From the NCBI GenBank assembly GCA_051004815.1, contig JBPCJY010000038.1:1-12356 (forward strand): DNA of 12,356 nt, given 5' to 3'. Under the pieces are notes generated by a model. The model saw nothing but the letters and a program-made list of their open reading frames with translations, made no database searches and was not told where the DNA came from. Positions within the stretch are counted from its first letter, which is position 1; the number at the start of each line of letters is the position of its first letter. The position numbers and the translations under genes were made by a program. The DNA comes from JBBQXY01 sp051004815. GTDB taxonomy: Bacteria; Chloroflexota; Ktedonobacteria; Ktedonobacterales; Ktedonobacteraceae. This document shows positions 1-6,552 of this stretch, piece after piece.

Positions 1-55
1 CGCCCCTACTATACACGAGTGAATCGGCTTATCAAGCCCGTGTATAGTAGGGGCG
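1..55. repeat. Perfect 17-bp palindrome with inner stem
   Basis: Bases 1-17 are the exact reverse complement of 39-55 (CGCCCCTACTATACACG). Inside the 21-base loop a second stem pairs GGCTT (26-30) with AAGCC (34-38). The element may continue to the left of the window. It lies about 180 bp beyond the end of the minus-strand operon. It looks like a REP/MITE-type dispersed palindrome. No U-run follows either arm, so it is not a standard terminator. Confidence 0.75.
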
Positions 56-75
56 CACCCTTGCGGTCGCCCTGG
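51..75. repeat. Dispersed GC-rich motif, CCCTTGCGG-type
   Basis: The motif at 58-75 (CCCTTGCGGTCGCCCTGG) matches 7978-7995 (CCCTTGCGGGTACCCTGG) at 15 of 18 positions; the latter is the outer arm of the large repeat element in the convergent spacer. GGGCG (51-55) and CGCCC (68-72) also form a small stem. I read this as a fragment of the same dispersed repeat family, next to the window-start palindrome. From 76 to 236 I see only a short stem (168-183) and no gene. Confidence 0.5.
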
Positions 76-236
76 TCCCTATCGCGGTGAAGGCGGCTCA
101 TCCCACCATTTCTGTCATGCACCAACAAAGTCTTATATATATGAGTTTTTTTACGCTTCAAGACTTCTCGCCACCTTCGGCGACTCGCCTATTCAAGTAG
201 TAATTGCACGTCTTAAGTATAGCATAGAAAAAGCCT

Positions 237-668
237 CTACTGAGCCGTTATCGCAAAGATGGCGTTCGCGGGCTGTTGTCCGGGCATTGCGACAATTACT
301 GTTACTTGCCAGGAGCCGTTCATGGGAAACTGTACGTGGGCGAGATAGGAGCCGTCGCTCTGCGCTTGCGCTGTGGTACTGGTGGTTCCCATATCCATGG
401 ATTGCATATTACTTTCCAGGGTGACATGTGCATTGGTCAGGGGTTGTTGTGAGTTATTGGTGAGGATTTGTACTGTCAATGCAGCGGGTTGGGTGACTGA
501 AGGAGAGTTAGGATTGACTTGTAGCGTGATTTGATAGGGACCGGCCTGAGCAGTCTGTACTGGCGCGGTAACGGGGTGGGGGATACTATCGACCAGAACC
601 GAACCGGCCCATGTCAAAAGAAGCAAAAAAGCTAAGCCCAGGAGCAGGACCAGCAGGTTGCGTCTCAT
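237..668 (-). CDS. YtkA/FixH-like secreted protein
   Basis: A 143-residue protein with an N-terminal signal peptide or anchor (MRRN followed by a Leu-rich stretch to about residue 20). The beta-rich domain from about 43 to 143 has the pattern of YtkA/FixH-like domains: a Met-rich turn (MQSMDMG, residues about 88-94), then a G-S-Y...F-P-M-N-G-S-W block. Such domains are extracytoplasmic and often occur with redox or copper proteins; the Met cluster could bind Cu(I), but that is inference. Its ATG overlaps the stop of the Rieske gene as ATGA (665-668), so translation is probably coupled and the two proteins probably act together outside the membrane. It is the last gene of the sigma-Rieske-YtkA operon. 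Family placement rests on pattern and context, not on a search. Confidence 0.7.
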   Translation of the reverse strand: MRRNLLVLLLGLAFLLLLTWAGSVLVDSIPHPVTAPVQTAQAGPYQITLQVNPNSPSVTQPAALTVQILTNNSQQPLTNAHVTLESNMQSMDMGTTSTTAQAQSDGSYLAHVQFPMNGSWQVTVIVAMPGQQPANAIFAITAQ

Positions 669-1480
669 GTTTGGCTCGCTGGCACCCTGACATACACGTT
701 ACCGTTCTCGACCTTTGTTTGCAGGCGTGGTAGTGGCGTGAGATAGCGAATGGGGGCCGCGCCGGTATCTACTTTGCCATACTCGCTAAACAGGCCACCA
801 TGGCAAGGGCAGTGGAACTTGCGGTCAGAATCTTGCCACTGTACAATGCAGCCCATGTGTGTACAAGCCGCCGACATGGCGATAATCTGTCCTTTGTCCG
901 GGTCGCCATCGTCACCATCATCGCGAATGACATAGCCCACCACACTACCGGCGGAAAAGGGTACGGCGTTCTCACCCAACTCTGCCAATGTGGTGACAAA
1001 GTGCAATTGAGTAGGGATATTGTCTGGGACAAGTGGCGGGGACCACGCGGCAAGATTTGGAGTACCAGTGGGAGGGGCGACCTTCCCGGTCGTCGGTTTA
1101 ATGGCGTGTTCAATCGCGGCCCCACTGCCAACGCCCACAATCAATGAGGCGGCAATGGCCGCGCCACCCGTCAGTAACGCACGACGCGAAACGCCGGGTC
1201 GCTTAGCTGGCTGTTTTGGGGTTTGGAGTGCAGCGGAATTTGCTCGTGATGGCTGTTGCAGTTCCTGCTCAAGACGGACAAGCAATTCGGCGGCGAACTC
1301 CGGGCGTGGCTCATTGGCTTCAGGCAAAGACGAGCGGAAAAGCGCGGTCATGCGATAGATACTTGCCTGGCTGGGTGTCAATTCCGCTGGCGGATGGGCG
1401 ACACGTCCAGCCTGAAGCTCTTCGATATGGTGCTCTAGCTCCAGATAGTCTTCAAAGCGTTCCTGATCTTCACCTGACAT
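665..1480 (-). CDS. Rieske [2Fe-2S] protein, long N-terminal extension
   Basis: 271 residues from the ATG at 1480, chosen over an in-frame start 57 bp upstream because GGAG (1491-1494) lies 10 bases before it. Residues 1-95 are a charged, largely helical, presumably cytoplasmic region. SRRALL (98-103) plus a hydrophobic stretch to about 118 forms a Tat-type signal anchor. The Rieske domain fills about 155-270: box I C206-T-H208-M-G-C211 and box II C224-P-C226-H227-G, giving cluster ligands C206, H208, C224 and H227 and a C211-C226 disulfide. The usual Ser and Tyr after box II are Gly229 and Phe231; in bc1 proteins losing these hydrogen bonds lowers the potential. The gene follows an ECF sigma gene, where an anti-sigma gene is usual, and residues about 5-75 (ELQAG, then ...RPEFAAELLVRLEQEL) recall anti-sigma-like N-termini. 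It could instead be an electron carrier of a cytochrome bc-type complex, but no such subunits are nearby. Confidence 0.87.
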   Translation of the reverse strand: MSGEDQERFEDYLELEHHIEELQAGRVAHPPAELTPSQASIYRMTALFRSSLPEANEPRPEFAAELLVRLEQELQQPSRANSAALQTPKQPAKRPGVSRRALLTGGAAIAASLIVGVGSGAAIEHAIKPTTGKVAPPTGTPNLAAWSPPLVPDNIPTQLHFVTTLAELGENAVPFSAGSVVGYVIRDDGDDGDPDKGQIIAMSAACTHMGCIVQWQDSDRKFHCPCHGGLFSEYGKVDTGAAPIRYLTPLPRLQTKVENGNVYVRVPASQT

Positions 1481-1549
1481 AATGGTGTATCTCCACACTG
1501 TGTTTAGTAACGTGGTAGCGAGTGGGCAGGTGTCCACTCCGTTCCCACA

Positions 1550-2062
1550 TTATTGCCTGGTTCCGGTGACAATATATTCGAGTTCGGCGGCTCGTTTGAG
1601 CGCACGAAACTGTAATACTTTGACATTCGCCTCCGTCAATCCCATCCGTAAAGCAGTGTCTTTAATGGAAAGATTGAGTAGGAAACGATTATATAATACC
1701 TCTCTATAATTTTCCTGCAAGGCTTGTAGGATACGTTGTACATGCTCTAATGGCCGACTGCTAATAGTGGTGACAGACTCTTCCTCCACCGGGCCTTCCC
1801 AGCCCGCCTCTAGCAATTCTTCCAACGAACTTGTCGAGACGCGATAAAAGGCTCGCCAATAGTCGGCAATGGTGGTACGAGCCACCTGGAACAGCCATTT
1901 TTGCATACTCTGTGGTCCGCGTTCGGTATCGACACCGCGGACTGCTTTAACAAATATTTGTGACGTCAGGTCCTCAGCCTCTTCCCTGTTCCCTACCTTA
2001 CTATACACGTAACGGTAGATCAGGCCAAGGTTTTCCTGATAAAACGTCTGAAATTCCTGCAC
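1550..2062 (-). CDS. ECF RNA polymerase sigma factor
   Basis: 170 residues, typical for ECF sigma factors. Region 2 is about 3-72 (FYQENLGLIYRYVYSKVGNREEAEDLTSQIF, broken here only by reading: the EEAEDLTSQ core is the family hallmark) and region 4 is about 106-162, with the helix-turn-helix SIKDTALRMGLTEANVK. There is no extra C-terminal domain. I start it at GTG 2060-2062 because GGAGGGAGG lies five bases upstream; an in-frame TTG at 2189-2191 would add 43 residues lacking any sigma homology pattern. The Rieske gene begins 69 bp downstream on the same strand, so the pair forms a sigma plus membrane-partner module. The targets are unknown; self-activation is common for such factors, but I could not fix a promoter motif. 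Confidence 0.9.
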   Translation of the reverse strand: MQEFQTFYQENLGLIYRYVYSKVGNREEAEDLTSQIFVKAVRGVDTERGPQSMQKWLFQVARTTIADYWRAFYRVSTSSLEELLEAGWEGPVEEESVTTISSRPLEHVQRILQALQENYREVLYNRFLLNLSIKDTALRMGLTEANVKVLQFRALKRAAELEYIVTGTRQ

Positions 2063-2067
2063 TTCTT

Positions 2068-2076
2068 CCTCCCTCC
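2068..2076 (-). promoter_or_regulatory. Strong ribosome binding site deciding sigma start
   Basis: On the minus strand GGAGGGAGG is followed by AAGAA and then GTG (2060-2062). The five-base spacing fits a start there and argues against the upstream TTG at 2191, which has no comparable site. Confidence 0.7.
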
Positions 2077-2320
2077 GAGGAACTCGTGCTTCAACACTAT
2101 TTCGTCCTGTCGGAACAGGATGTGATGTTCCATGTGTATTGCGCAGTGTACCCACAACACTCTCCCTGCTCAGGCAGTTTGCCGCTAGCAAGCTTGATAG
2201 GTCGCCCCTAACAATTATTATTACGTTGGTGGGTTACATTGCCCGGTTGCTTGTCAAAAGCAGACAATCCGCGCATGAAAAAAGCTTTTTCTATAATACT
2301 TCATTATGGGGAATATTACC

Positions 2321-2455
2321 ATATGGCAAGGTTCAAATGAACGTGACAGTTCCTCATCAACAGACCGGTCACGAGATGCTTCGCTGCGCTCAGGGTGACA
2401 CGGTGTGGCCGTTCAAACGGTCAAGGACTTTTCTTCACCATTGAACCTTGCCTAT
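2321..2455. repeat. MITE-like inverted-repeat element, 135 bp
   Basis: GGCAAGGTTCAA (2325-2336) is exactly repeated in inverse at 2441-2452, with weaker pairing outward to 2321 and 2455. The interior holds a degenerate inverted copy (2374-2400, ending CTGCGCTCAGGGTGACA) of the TGTCAT(T/G)CTGAGCGC family found elsewhere in the window. No ORF is inside. It lies upstream of the minus-strand sigma operon, so it does not disrupt a gene. Confidence 0.6.
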
Positions 2456-2468
2456 GCAAAATAAATAG

Positions 2469-2548
2469 AGGGCGGACAACGCTTTACACACCCCTGCAAA
2501 ATACGCGAACGTCTGCTGTCTTTGCAGGGGCGAAGCGTCATCCGCCCT
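2469..2548. repeat. Three-tier 80-bp hairpin
   Basis: Three nested stems share one axis: AGGGCGGA (2469-2476) with TCCGCCCT (2541-2548); ACGCTT (2479-2484) with AAGCGT (2533-2538); and CCCCTGCAAA (2491-2500) with TTTGCAGGGG (2521-2530), leaving a 20-base loop. Every stem is perfect. A run of seven T starts about 20 bp after the right arm, too far for a classical terminator. It could be a palindromic mobile element or a structured RNA; no family was recognised. Confidence 0.65.
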
Positions 2549-2638
2549 GAAAATGTCTGTGTGGGAATGTTTTTTTCTCTCTGTTGATAGTATACATTAT
2601 CAGGCCAAATTTATACAAGGGAGGCGGGGGTGGGGGCT

Positions 2639-2789
2639 TTCACTGGTAGGTTTTTGGGGAAAGGCATCGGCGAGGGGGAATGTCATGCTGAGCGCCGCGC
2701 AGAATCTCTCGTCGGGACCGCACGCAGATTCTTCGCGGCGCTCAGCATGACAGGCGAAACCGGCGCGCTTCAAAAAACCTCCCAGTGAA
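2639..2789. mobile_element. MITE-like element, 151 bp with two inverted pairs
   Basis: The outer 17-bp arms (2639-2655 and 2773-2789) match in inverse at 16 of 17 positions. An inner 27-bp pair (2681-2707 and 2726-2752) matches at 26 of 27, with the core TGTCATGCTGAGCGCCGCG. It encodes nothing, so it would need a transposase from elsewhere, or may be an immobile repeat. The flanks are G-rich (around 2620-2637 and 2790-2803); no clear target duplication was seen. It ends about 35 bp before the putative sdh promoter. Confidence 0.7.
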
Positions 2790-2823
2790 GGGGGGCGGAG
2801 GGGCAGTATGAAAAGCTCACTCT

Positions 2824-2852
2824 TTGCGCTTCACTGTGCCGTGCTGTATAAT
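2824..2852 (+). promoter_or_regulatory. Candidate promoter of the sdh operon
   Basis: A perfect -10 hexamer TATAAT (2847-2852) has TTGCGC (2824-2829) 17 bp upstream as a weak -35 (three of six consensus bases). It is the best plus-strand promoter between the repeats and sdhC. It implies a leader of about 300 bases, unusually long, so a closer promoter cannot be excluded. Confidence 0.45.
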
Positions 2853-2945
2853 ATCAACACAACGTCAACTGAACGTATGGCGGCACATAGGGGTGTCGTT
2901 TCGTAATGGGCGTTGATTCTAGAGATGCGAGCACATTGAAGGATG

Positions 2946-3128
2946 TTAGTAGGATACTACACGGGCGCACGCACTCCCTTCAGGGCTAACGGTACAAGCT
3001 TTTTCGCCTGAACATTGTTGTAGGGGTATGCTGCTGGGTGATCCAGATGGACTCCAGGCGGCTACCGACAGGGCGAGAGCAAGCGCGACGAGGCCACTGA
3101 ATCGATACAATACTATGTCTTGCCTCAT
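2946..3128 (-). CDS. Possible small secreted or membrane peptide
   Basis: A 60-residue reading frame starting at ATG 3126-3128 with GGGAGG six bases upstream. It begins MRQDIVLYRF and continues with a hydrophobic stretch (residues about 10-25, GLVALALALSVAAW), then a polar tail with three Cys (about 38, 44 and 53). This is the shape of a signal peptide plus small mature peptide or of a single-span protein. It lies opposite the presumed sdh leader and stops short of sdhC. The start signal and hydropathy support it, but no family was recognised and it could be a chance frame. Confidence 0.3.
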   Translation of the reverse strand: MRQDIVLYRFSGLVALALALSVAAWSPSGSPSSIPLQQCSGEKACTVSPEGSACARVVSY

Positions 3129-3161
3129 GCCACGCCTCCCGCCACCAGAATTGAGGAAACC

Positions 3162-3545
3162 ATGTATAAAGGCCAATCTGGGATGTGGTCCTGGTTGCTT
3201 CATCGCATTACAGGACTGGGAATTCTATTGTTCCTCTTTATCCACATTGTGGATGTCTCTTTGCTAGGATTCGGACCCCAGGTATACAACGAGGGTATTT
3301 TGCTATTTGATAGCGTGGTCGTCCGCTTCCTCTCGCTTTCGTTGATCGGGGCGGTACTGCTGCACGCCTTCAACGGGGTACGTATTATGATCATTGATTT
3401 CTGGCGCAAAGGAGTAAAATACCAGGTACTGATGTTCGTGATTGTCCTGGTGCTGACCGTCGTCGGGTTTCTACCCTTCGTGTATTTTGTGCTTGCGCCG
3501 ATTCTGCCATTTTTGAATTCACATGCGACGACTATCACCAAGTAA
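3162..3545 (+). CDS. sdhC: Succinate dehydrogenase membrane subunit SdhC
   Basis: A 127-residue, three-span membrane protein that anchors the succinate:quinone oxidoreductase and helps bind haem b and quinone. SGMWSWLLHRITG (residues 6-18) is the family's N-terminal signature; its Ser and Arg correspond to quinone-site residues in the E. coli enzyme. H68 in LLHAFNGVR is the likely haem ligand. Membrane spans are roughly 16-36, 53-75 and 88-115. The start at 3162 has GAGG five bases upstream; an earlier in-frame ATG at 3120 would add 14 residues with no such site. It is the first gene of sdhCDAB and is followed by sdhD after 75 bp. Confidence 0.9.
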   Translation: MYKGQSGMWSWLLHRITGLGILLFLFIHIVDVSLLGFGPQVYNEGILLFDSVVVRFLSLSLIGAVLLHAFNGVRIMIIDFWRKGVKYQVLMFVIVLVLTVVGFLPFVYFVLAPILPFLNSHATTITK

Positions 3546-3620
3546 TGGTTGAGGTGCAGGGCTAGCTCCGTGCTGCACGCGGTCGCCCTTCATGAACCTT
3601 TTCATCAGAGGAGAAAGAAT

Positions 3621-4007
3621 ATGCGTATTCCGACTGGTTATGGCGCAAAGCCCGCGGGCGGCGGGTTTGAAACATTTTCCTGGTATTTCTTTCGCGTCTC
3701 CGGTATCCTGCTCATTTTTCTCGTTATCTTCCATCTCGTTCTCATGCATGTAACCACTGACGTCGCTAAAACTACCTACGATTTTGTTGCCGCTCGCTAC
3801 AGCAATCCGCTCTGGCGGTTGTATGACTGGCTGCTGCTGACCCTCGCGCTCTTGCATGGCATGAACGGTCTGCGCATCGTCATTGATGACTATGTACACG
3901 GGCGTGGCGCACGGCTGACCGTACTATCTATCGCGGGAATATTAACCGTTGTCTTCTTTATGTTAGGTACGATTACGCTGATCACTTTTCCGATGCCGGG
4001 GCGGTAA
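3621..4007 (+). CDS. sdhD: Succinate dehydrogenase membrane subunit SdhD
   Basis: 128 residues with three membrane spans (about 22-44, 66-88 and 98-123), the second anchor subunit. The FETFSWYFFRVSG segment (16-28) mirrors the SWLLHRITG region of SdhC, and H79 in LLHGMNGLR matches the HxxNGxR haem motif there, so the two anchors look like ancient duplicates that each supply an axial ligand. The start is ATG 3621 with GAGGAG seven bases upstream; the upstream in-frame TTG at 3549 lacks such a site. It lies between sdhC and sdhA. The C/D naming follows gene order and is interchangeable in some annotations. Confidence 0.87.
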   Translation: MRIPTGYGAKPAGGGFETFSWYFFRVSGILLIFLVIFHLVLMHVTTDVAKTTYDFVAARYSNPLWRLYDWLLLTLALLHGMNGLRIVIDDYVHGRGARLTVLSIAGILTVVFFMLGTITLITFPMPGR

Positions 4008-4074
4008 GCCTCATAGCTGAGTGGAAGGGAAGAGCAGCGTGATGGTAGTTTCCCAGAAAATGTGAGGATACAGG

Positions 4075-5811
4075 ATGTACTATAAATTTGATGTGGTGAT
4101 TGTGGGGTCAGGTGGCGCGGGCCTGATGGCCGCGATGCAACTTCCCACGGCCAGCGTCGCCGTGCTGAGCAAGGTCTATCCCACGCGCTCGCACACGGGC
4201 GCGGCACAAGGTGGCGTGGCAGCCGCCCTGGGCAATCAGGAAGAAGACCATTGGAAATGGCACATGTACGACACCGTCAAGGGTGGCGACTATCTCGTCG
4301 ATCAGCCGGCGGCGGAAATCCTGACCCGCGAGGCCATCGACGCGGTCTACGAATTGGAACATCGCGGCCTCCCTTTCAATCGCACCAAAGACGGGCGTAT
4401 TGACCAGCGTCGCTTTGGTGGACACACGCGCAATTTCGGTGAAGCCGCCGTGCGCCGTTCCTGCTACGCTGCCGACCGCACCGGTCATATGATTTTGCAG
4501 ACCATGTATCAGAGTGCCATCAAAAACCAGGTGCGCTTCTTCAGCGAGTTTCTCGTGCTGGACCTGCTGATTACCGAGGGGCAGGCTTGTGGCGTTATCG
4601 CGCTGGAGATTCGCAGTGGGGAGATTCACACGTTCCATGCCAAGACCGTACTCTTCGCCACTGGCGGCTATGGTCGGGCCTGGCGCATCACCAGCAACGC
4701 CTTTGCCTGTACTGGTGACGGTATGGCTATCGCCTATCGCCGCGGTATCCCCCTGCAAGATATGGAGATGTACCAGTTCCACCCCACCGGTATTTATAAA
4801 GTGGGCGTTCTGCTGAGCGAGGCGGCCCGCGGTGAGGGTGGCAAGTTGCTCAACGGCAAAAACGAATACTTCATGGAACGCTATATGCCCACGCTTAAAG
4901 ACCTGGCCCCGCGCGATATCGTCTCACGCTGTATCGTTCAGGAGGTCAAAGAGGGGCGTGGGGTAGACGGCAAGGATTATGTTTATCTGGATGTGCGGCA
5001 CCTGGGAGCCAAGCTGATCGCCGAGAAACTGCCGGATATCACGGACTTTGCCCGCAACTACCTCGGCGTCGAACCGATTACCGAGCCGGTCCCCATCCAA
5101 CCCACGGCACACTACGCCATGGGCGGCATTCCTACCGATGTCGATGCCCGTGTCGTGATTGATCCGCAATGGACACCTATGCCGGGCTTCTATGCCGCTG
5201 GCGAGGTCGCCTGTGTCTCTGTCCACGGAGCCAATCGCCTCGGCACCAATTCGCTGGTAGACCTGATCGTCTTCGGGCGACGCGCTGGTAAGCACATAGC
5301 GAAGTTCATCGCCGAGAACGACTATATACCCTTGCCGCCGGAGCCGGAAGCTTATTCCCGCGAGATGGTCGATCACCTCTATAGCTCGACCGGAGGCGAA
5401 TCGGCGACGCGGGTACGCAGCACGATGCAAAATGAAATGGACGACAAAGTCTTTGTCGAACGCAGCGACAAGGGTTTGCGGCACGCCCTCGATACCATGG
5501 ATGGGCTGGAAGACGCCTACCAACGTATACAATTGCAAGATAAAGGCAAGCAGTTCAATACGGAGTTAGTCGAGGCCATCGAACTCGGCTTTCTGCTGGA
5601 TTGTTCCGAGGCCACCATCCACGGAGCGTTGGCCCGTACTGAGAGCCGCGGCGCACACTACCGCCTCGACTATGAGAAGCGCGATGATGTCAACTGGCTG
5701 AAACATACCCTGGCGTACAAAGGTAGCAAAGTACACGATGTACGTCTCGACTACAAAGACGTTATACTGAACGGCGACCCGATATTCGCGCCCAAGGAAC
5801 GGATATATTAA
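4075..5811 (+). CDS. sdhA: Succinate dehydrogenase flavoprotein subunit SdhA
   Basis: 578 residues, full length for SdhA. It oxidises succinate to fumarate in the TCA cycle on the cytoplasmic face and passes electrons to SdhB. Visible features: dinucleotide-binding GSGGAG (11-16); the covalent FAD site SHTGAAQGG with His40; HPTG (236-239); catalytic Arg280 in APRDIVSR; His346 in TAHYAMGG; and GANRLGTNSLVD (385-396) with substrate-binding Arg388. The C-terminus has the usual ESRGAHYRLDY segment. GAGG lies seven bases before the ATG. Fumarate reductase is the main alternative; the two-anchor, sdhCDAB arrangement favours succinate dehydrogenase in an aerobe. Confidence 0.96.
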   Translation: MYYKFDVVIVGSGGAGLMAAMQLPTASVAVLSKVYPTRSHTGAAQGGVAAALGNQEEDHWKWHMYDTVKGGDYLVDQPAAEILTREAIDAVYELEHRGLPFNRTKDGRIDQRRFGGHTRNFGEAAVRRSCYAADRTGHMILQTMYQSAIKNQVRFFSEFLVLDLLITEGQACGVIALEIRSGEIHTFHAKTVLFATGGYGRAWRITSNAFACTGDGMAIAYRRGIPLQDMEMYQFHPTGIYKVGVLLSEAARGEGGKLLNGKNEYFMERYMPTLKDLAPRDIVSRCIVQEVKEGRGVDGKDYVYLDVRHLGAKLIAEKLPDITDFARNYLGVEPITEPVPIQPTAHYAMGGIPTDVDARVVIDPQWTPMPGFYAAGEVACVSVHGANRLGTNSLVDLIVFGRRAGKHIAKFIAENDYIPLPPEPEAYSREMVDHLYSSTGGESATRVRSTMQNEMDDKVFVERSDKGLRHALDTMDGLEDAYQRIQLQDKGKQFNTELVEAIELGFLLDCSEATIHGALARTESRGAHYRLDYEKRDDVNWLKHTLAYKGSKVHDVRLDYKDVILNGDPIFAPKERIY

Positions 5812-5827
5812 GGAAGGAACAAGAACT

Positions 5828-6529
5828 ATGTTGGTGCGTATCAAACGCTACGACCCGGAGAAGGACAAGAAGCCGTACTGGGCTGACTTTCGTGTAGAGG
5901 TCGATCCTATTGACCGCATGTTGGATACCTTAAACACCATCAAGTGGACGATGGACGGTTCGTTGACCTATCGTCGTTCCTGCGCCCATGGCGTTTGCGG
6001 CTCCGATGCCATGCGTATCAATGGTCGTAATCGGCTGGCCTGTAAAGTGCTGATGCGCGACGTGGGCGAAAAAGTGACGATTGAGCCGATGCTGGGTTTT
6101 CCGGTCATCAAAGACCTGGTTGTCGATATGGATCCATTCATTGAGAAGTACAAATCGGTCAAGCCGTTCCTGATTAATCACGACAATGAGCCAGGGACGG
6201 AGCGATTGCAGAGTCCCGAAGAACGTGCTCGCTATGACGAAGGGACAAAGTGCATTCTGTGCGGTGCTTGCACCAGTTCCTGTCCGTCGGTGTGGGGCAA
6301 TCCTGACTGGGTGGGACCGGCCTCTATCGTCAATGCGCATCGCTTCATCTTTGATAGTCGCGATCAGGGTGGTGCTGAACGCCTGGCTATTCTGGGGCAG
6401 CGCGATGGCGTGTGGCGGTGCCGCACGATCTTCAACTGTACCGATGCCTGCCCACGTGGCATTCCTGTCACGGACCTGATCGCGCAGGTTAAACGCGCCA
6501 TCGTTTATAACGATACTAAAGGGGAATAG
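5828..6529 (+). CDS. sdhB: Succinate dehydrogenase iron-sulfur subunit SdhB
   Basis: 233 residues, close to the 238 of E. coli SdhB. It carries electrons from the flavin of SdhA to quinone through three clusters, and all ligands are present: [2Fe-2S] by C52, C57, C60 and C72 (SCAHGVCGSD...LAC); [4Fe-4S] by C142, C145, C148 and C208; [3Fe-4S] by C152, C198 and C204 (CILCGACTSSCPS and CRTIFNCTDACPRG). The ATG follows the sdhA stop by 16 bp, with AGGAAGG directly at the sdhA stop codon acting as ribosome site. It completes the sdhCDAB operon. Confidence 0.96.
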   Translation: MLVRIKRYDPEKDKKPYWADFRVEVDPIDRMLDTLNTIKWTMDGSLTYRRSCAHGVCGSDAMRINGRNRLACKVLMRDVGEKVTIEPMLGFPVIKDLVVDMDPFIEKYKSVKPFLINHDNEPGTERLQSPEERARYDEGTKCILCGACTSSCPSVWGNPDWVGPASIVNAHRFIFDSRDQGGAERLAILGQRDGVWRCRTIFNCTDACPRGIPVTDLIAQVKRAIVYNDTKGE

Positions 6530-6552
6530 GCAGGGTAGAGAGGTCTGTAAGC

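Noticed and set aside
168..183. Stem TCGCC/GGCGA as terminator of the YtkA-Rieske-sigma operon
   Set aside because: Only five base pairs, and no U-run follows on the minus strand.
2192..2300. ECF-type promoter (AAC...CGT) for the left sigma operon
   Set aside because: AAC and CGT motifs are present on the minus strand but the spacing is wrong (about 19-20 bases instead of 15-17), so no promoter is claimed. A TTGTC/GACAA inverted repeat at 2251-2267 is too short to call an operator.
2553..2750. 65-residue plus-strand frame upstream of sdh
   Set aside because: It runs through the palindromic MITE-like element and has no ribosome site or protein-like pattern.
4108..4782. Long minus-strand frames opposite sdhA (also 4924-5538)
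   Set aside because: They are shadows of the GC-rich third codon positions of sdhA, whose identity is certain.
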